Of a stretch of 56,114 bases of DNA, positions 55,722 to 56,114 are shown one piece after another. The DNA lies in assembly GCA_009731375.1 (NCBI GenBank), contig BJOX01000032.1, positions 930,851-986,964 of the forward strand, given 5' to 3'. A program made the translations under genes and the position numbers. Below the pieces are notes generated by a model that was not told the origin of the DNA, made no database searches, and saw only the letters and a program-made list of their open reading frames with translations. Source of the DNA: Paulinella micropora (taxonomy: Eukaryota; Cercozoa; Imbricatea; Euglyphida). Positions within the stretch are counted from its first letter, which is position 1. Every line of letters begins with the position of its first letter.

Positions 55722-56114
55722 TTATATGAATGTATTAAATCCCTCACCATCCCCATAACCATTCTGTGCTTTTAATTTCTCCGCTTCTTCTTCTTTTAAG
55801 TCTGTGTATCCACTAGCAAACTTAAATCGGTTGCCTTTCGCTCGCTCCATTAAAAATCTCATTGAGTGCCATCCACAAGTTGAGGAAGTATCACTCTGTT
55901 GTTTTACTTGACTAACCTTCATTAATAAATAACTATCGGGGTGGCTTTTGTCAATGAGTTGTTTCATTTGTTGTTGAAAGACTTCCGTTGGTTGGTAAAG
56001 TGCTAATGGGTCATAGACTTCAACACTCCTGTCTTTATCTAGACTTACCCATATAGCAATCCAATGAGACCCCGCTTGTTTGTGATTGTCCAAATTCATA
56101 ATAAATCCGTATCG
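55722..56114 (-). CDS. Adenain-like cysteine protease, element B (partial at window edge)
   Basis: The C-terminal 130 or so residues of the protease, running off the right edge. It keeps the catalytic His (GSHWIAIWV), acidic (VEVYDPLALY) and Cys (STCGWHSMRF) motifs, and differs from the A copy near the C-terminus (GDGEGFNTFI versus GNFDTYI). Confidence 0.85.
   Translation of the reverse strand, partial: RYGFIMNLDNHKQAGSHWIAIWVSLDKDRSVEVYDPLALYQPTEVFQQQMKQLIDKSHPDSYLLMKVSQVKQQSDTSSTCGWHSMRFLMERAKGNRFKFASGYTDLKEEEAEKLKAQNGYGDGEGFNTFI

Overview
This window looks like scaffolded nuclear DNA of a unicellular eukaryote whose own genes are GC-rich and intron-rich, heavily invaded by AT-rich Polinton-like virus (PLV)-type elements. 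The PLV assignment rests on double-jelly-roll-type capsid genes, an adenain-like protease, A32/FtsK-HerA-type packaging ATPases, a retrovirus-type integrase and a protein-primed family B DNA polymerase. Host identity cannot be settled from the sequence. Host evidence is a multi-exon CstF64 (mRNA 3'-end processing) gene, a hyalin-repeat (HYR) surface protein, an F-box-like gene and many kilobases of microsatellite.

Layout. 1-12.1 kb: element A, entering mid major capsid gene (MCP), then penton, protease, coiled-coil protein, core protein, ATPase, tail fibre, acidic protein, decayed integrase and AP2/zinc-finger gene. 12.4-16.7 kb: host microsatellites (TG, GAA/GAT, TATG) with a poly-Ser ORF of unknown identity. 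16.67-17.09 kb: a very long near-perfect inverted repeat. 17.1-28.78 kb: element C, a different PLV lineage with its own MCP, penton, ATPase and a tyrosine recombinase that resembles telomere resolvases. 28.78-32.2 kb: host HYR and F-box genes, fused abruptly to element C. 32.4-32.69 kb: minisatellite. 32.69-38.6 kb: element D, a fragment close to A carrying the fibre module. 39.0-44.7 kb: host CstF64 gene with repeat-choked introns. 45.0-46.25 kb: TAC/TAG microsatellite. 46.25-56.1 kb: element B, with zinc-finger genes, polymerase, HNH nuclease, virion protein, MCP, penton and protease.

A and B are copies of one family: 1-2.7 kb closely repeats 53.65-56.1 kb in the same orientation. B's left half plus A's right half give a plausible gene order of about 19-20 kb for the family. 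Morphogenesis genes lie mostly on the minus strand; replication and integration genes lie mostly on the plus strand.

Integrity. Many genes carry one single-base frame break, nearly always net -1, often at homopolymers, and some carry one in-frame stop. A host gene shows the same break, so uncorrected assembly deletions compete with real decay and programmed frameshifting. Five N gaps and mid-gene junctions mean some host-virus joins could be chimeric. The most interesting signal is element C: a resolvase-like recombinase with a 420-bp palindrome at its edge, suggesting a PLV with hairpin ends.
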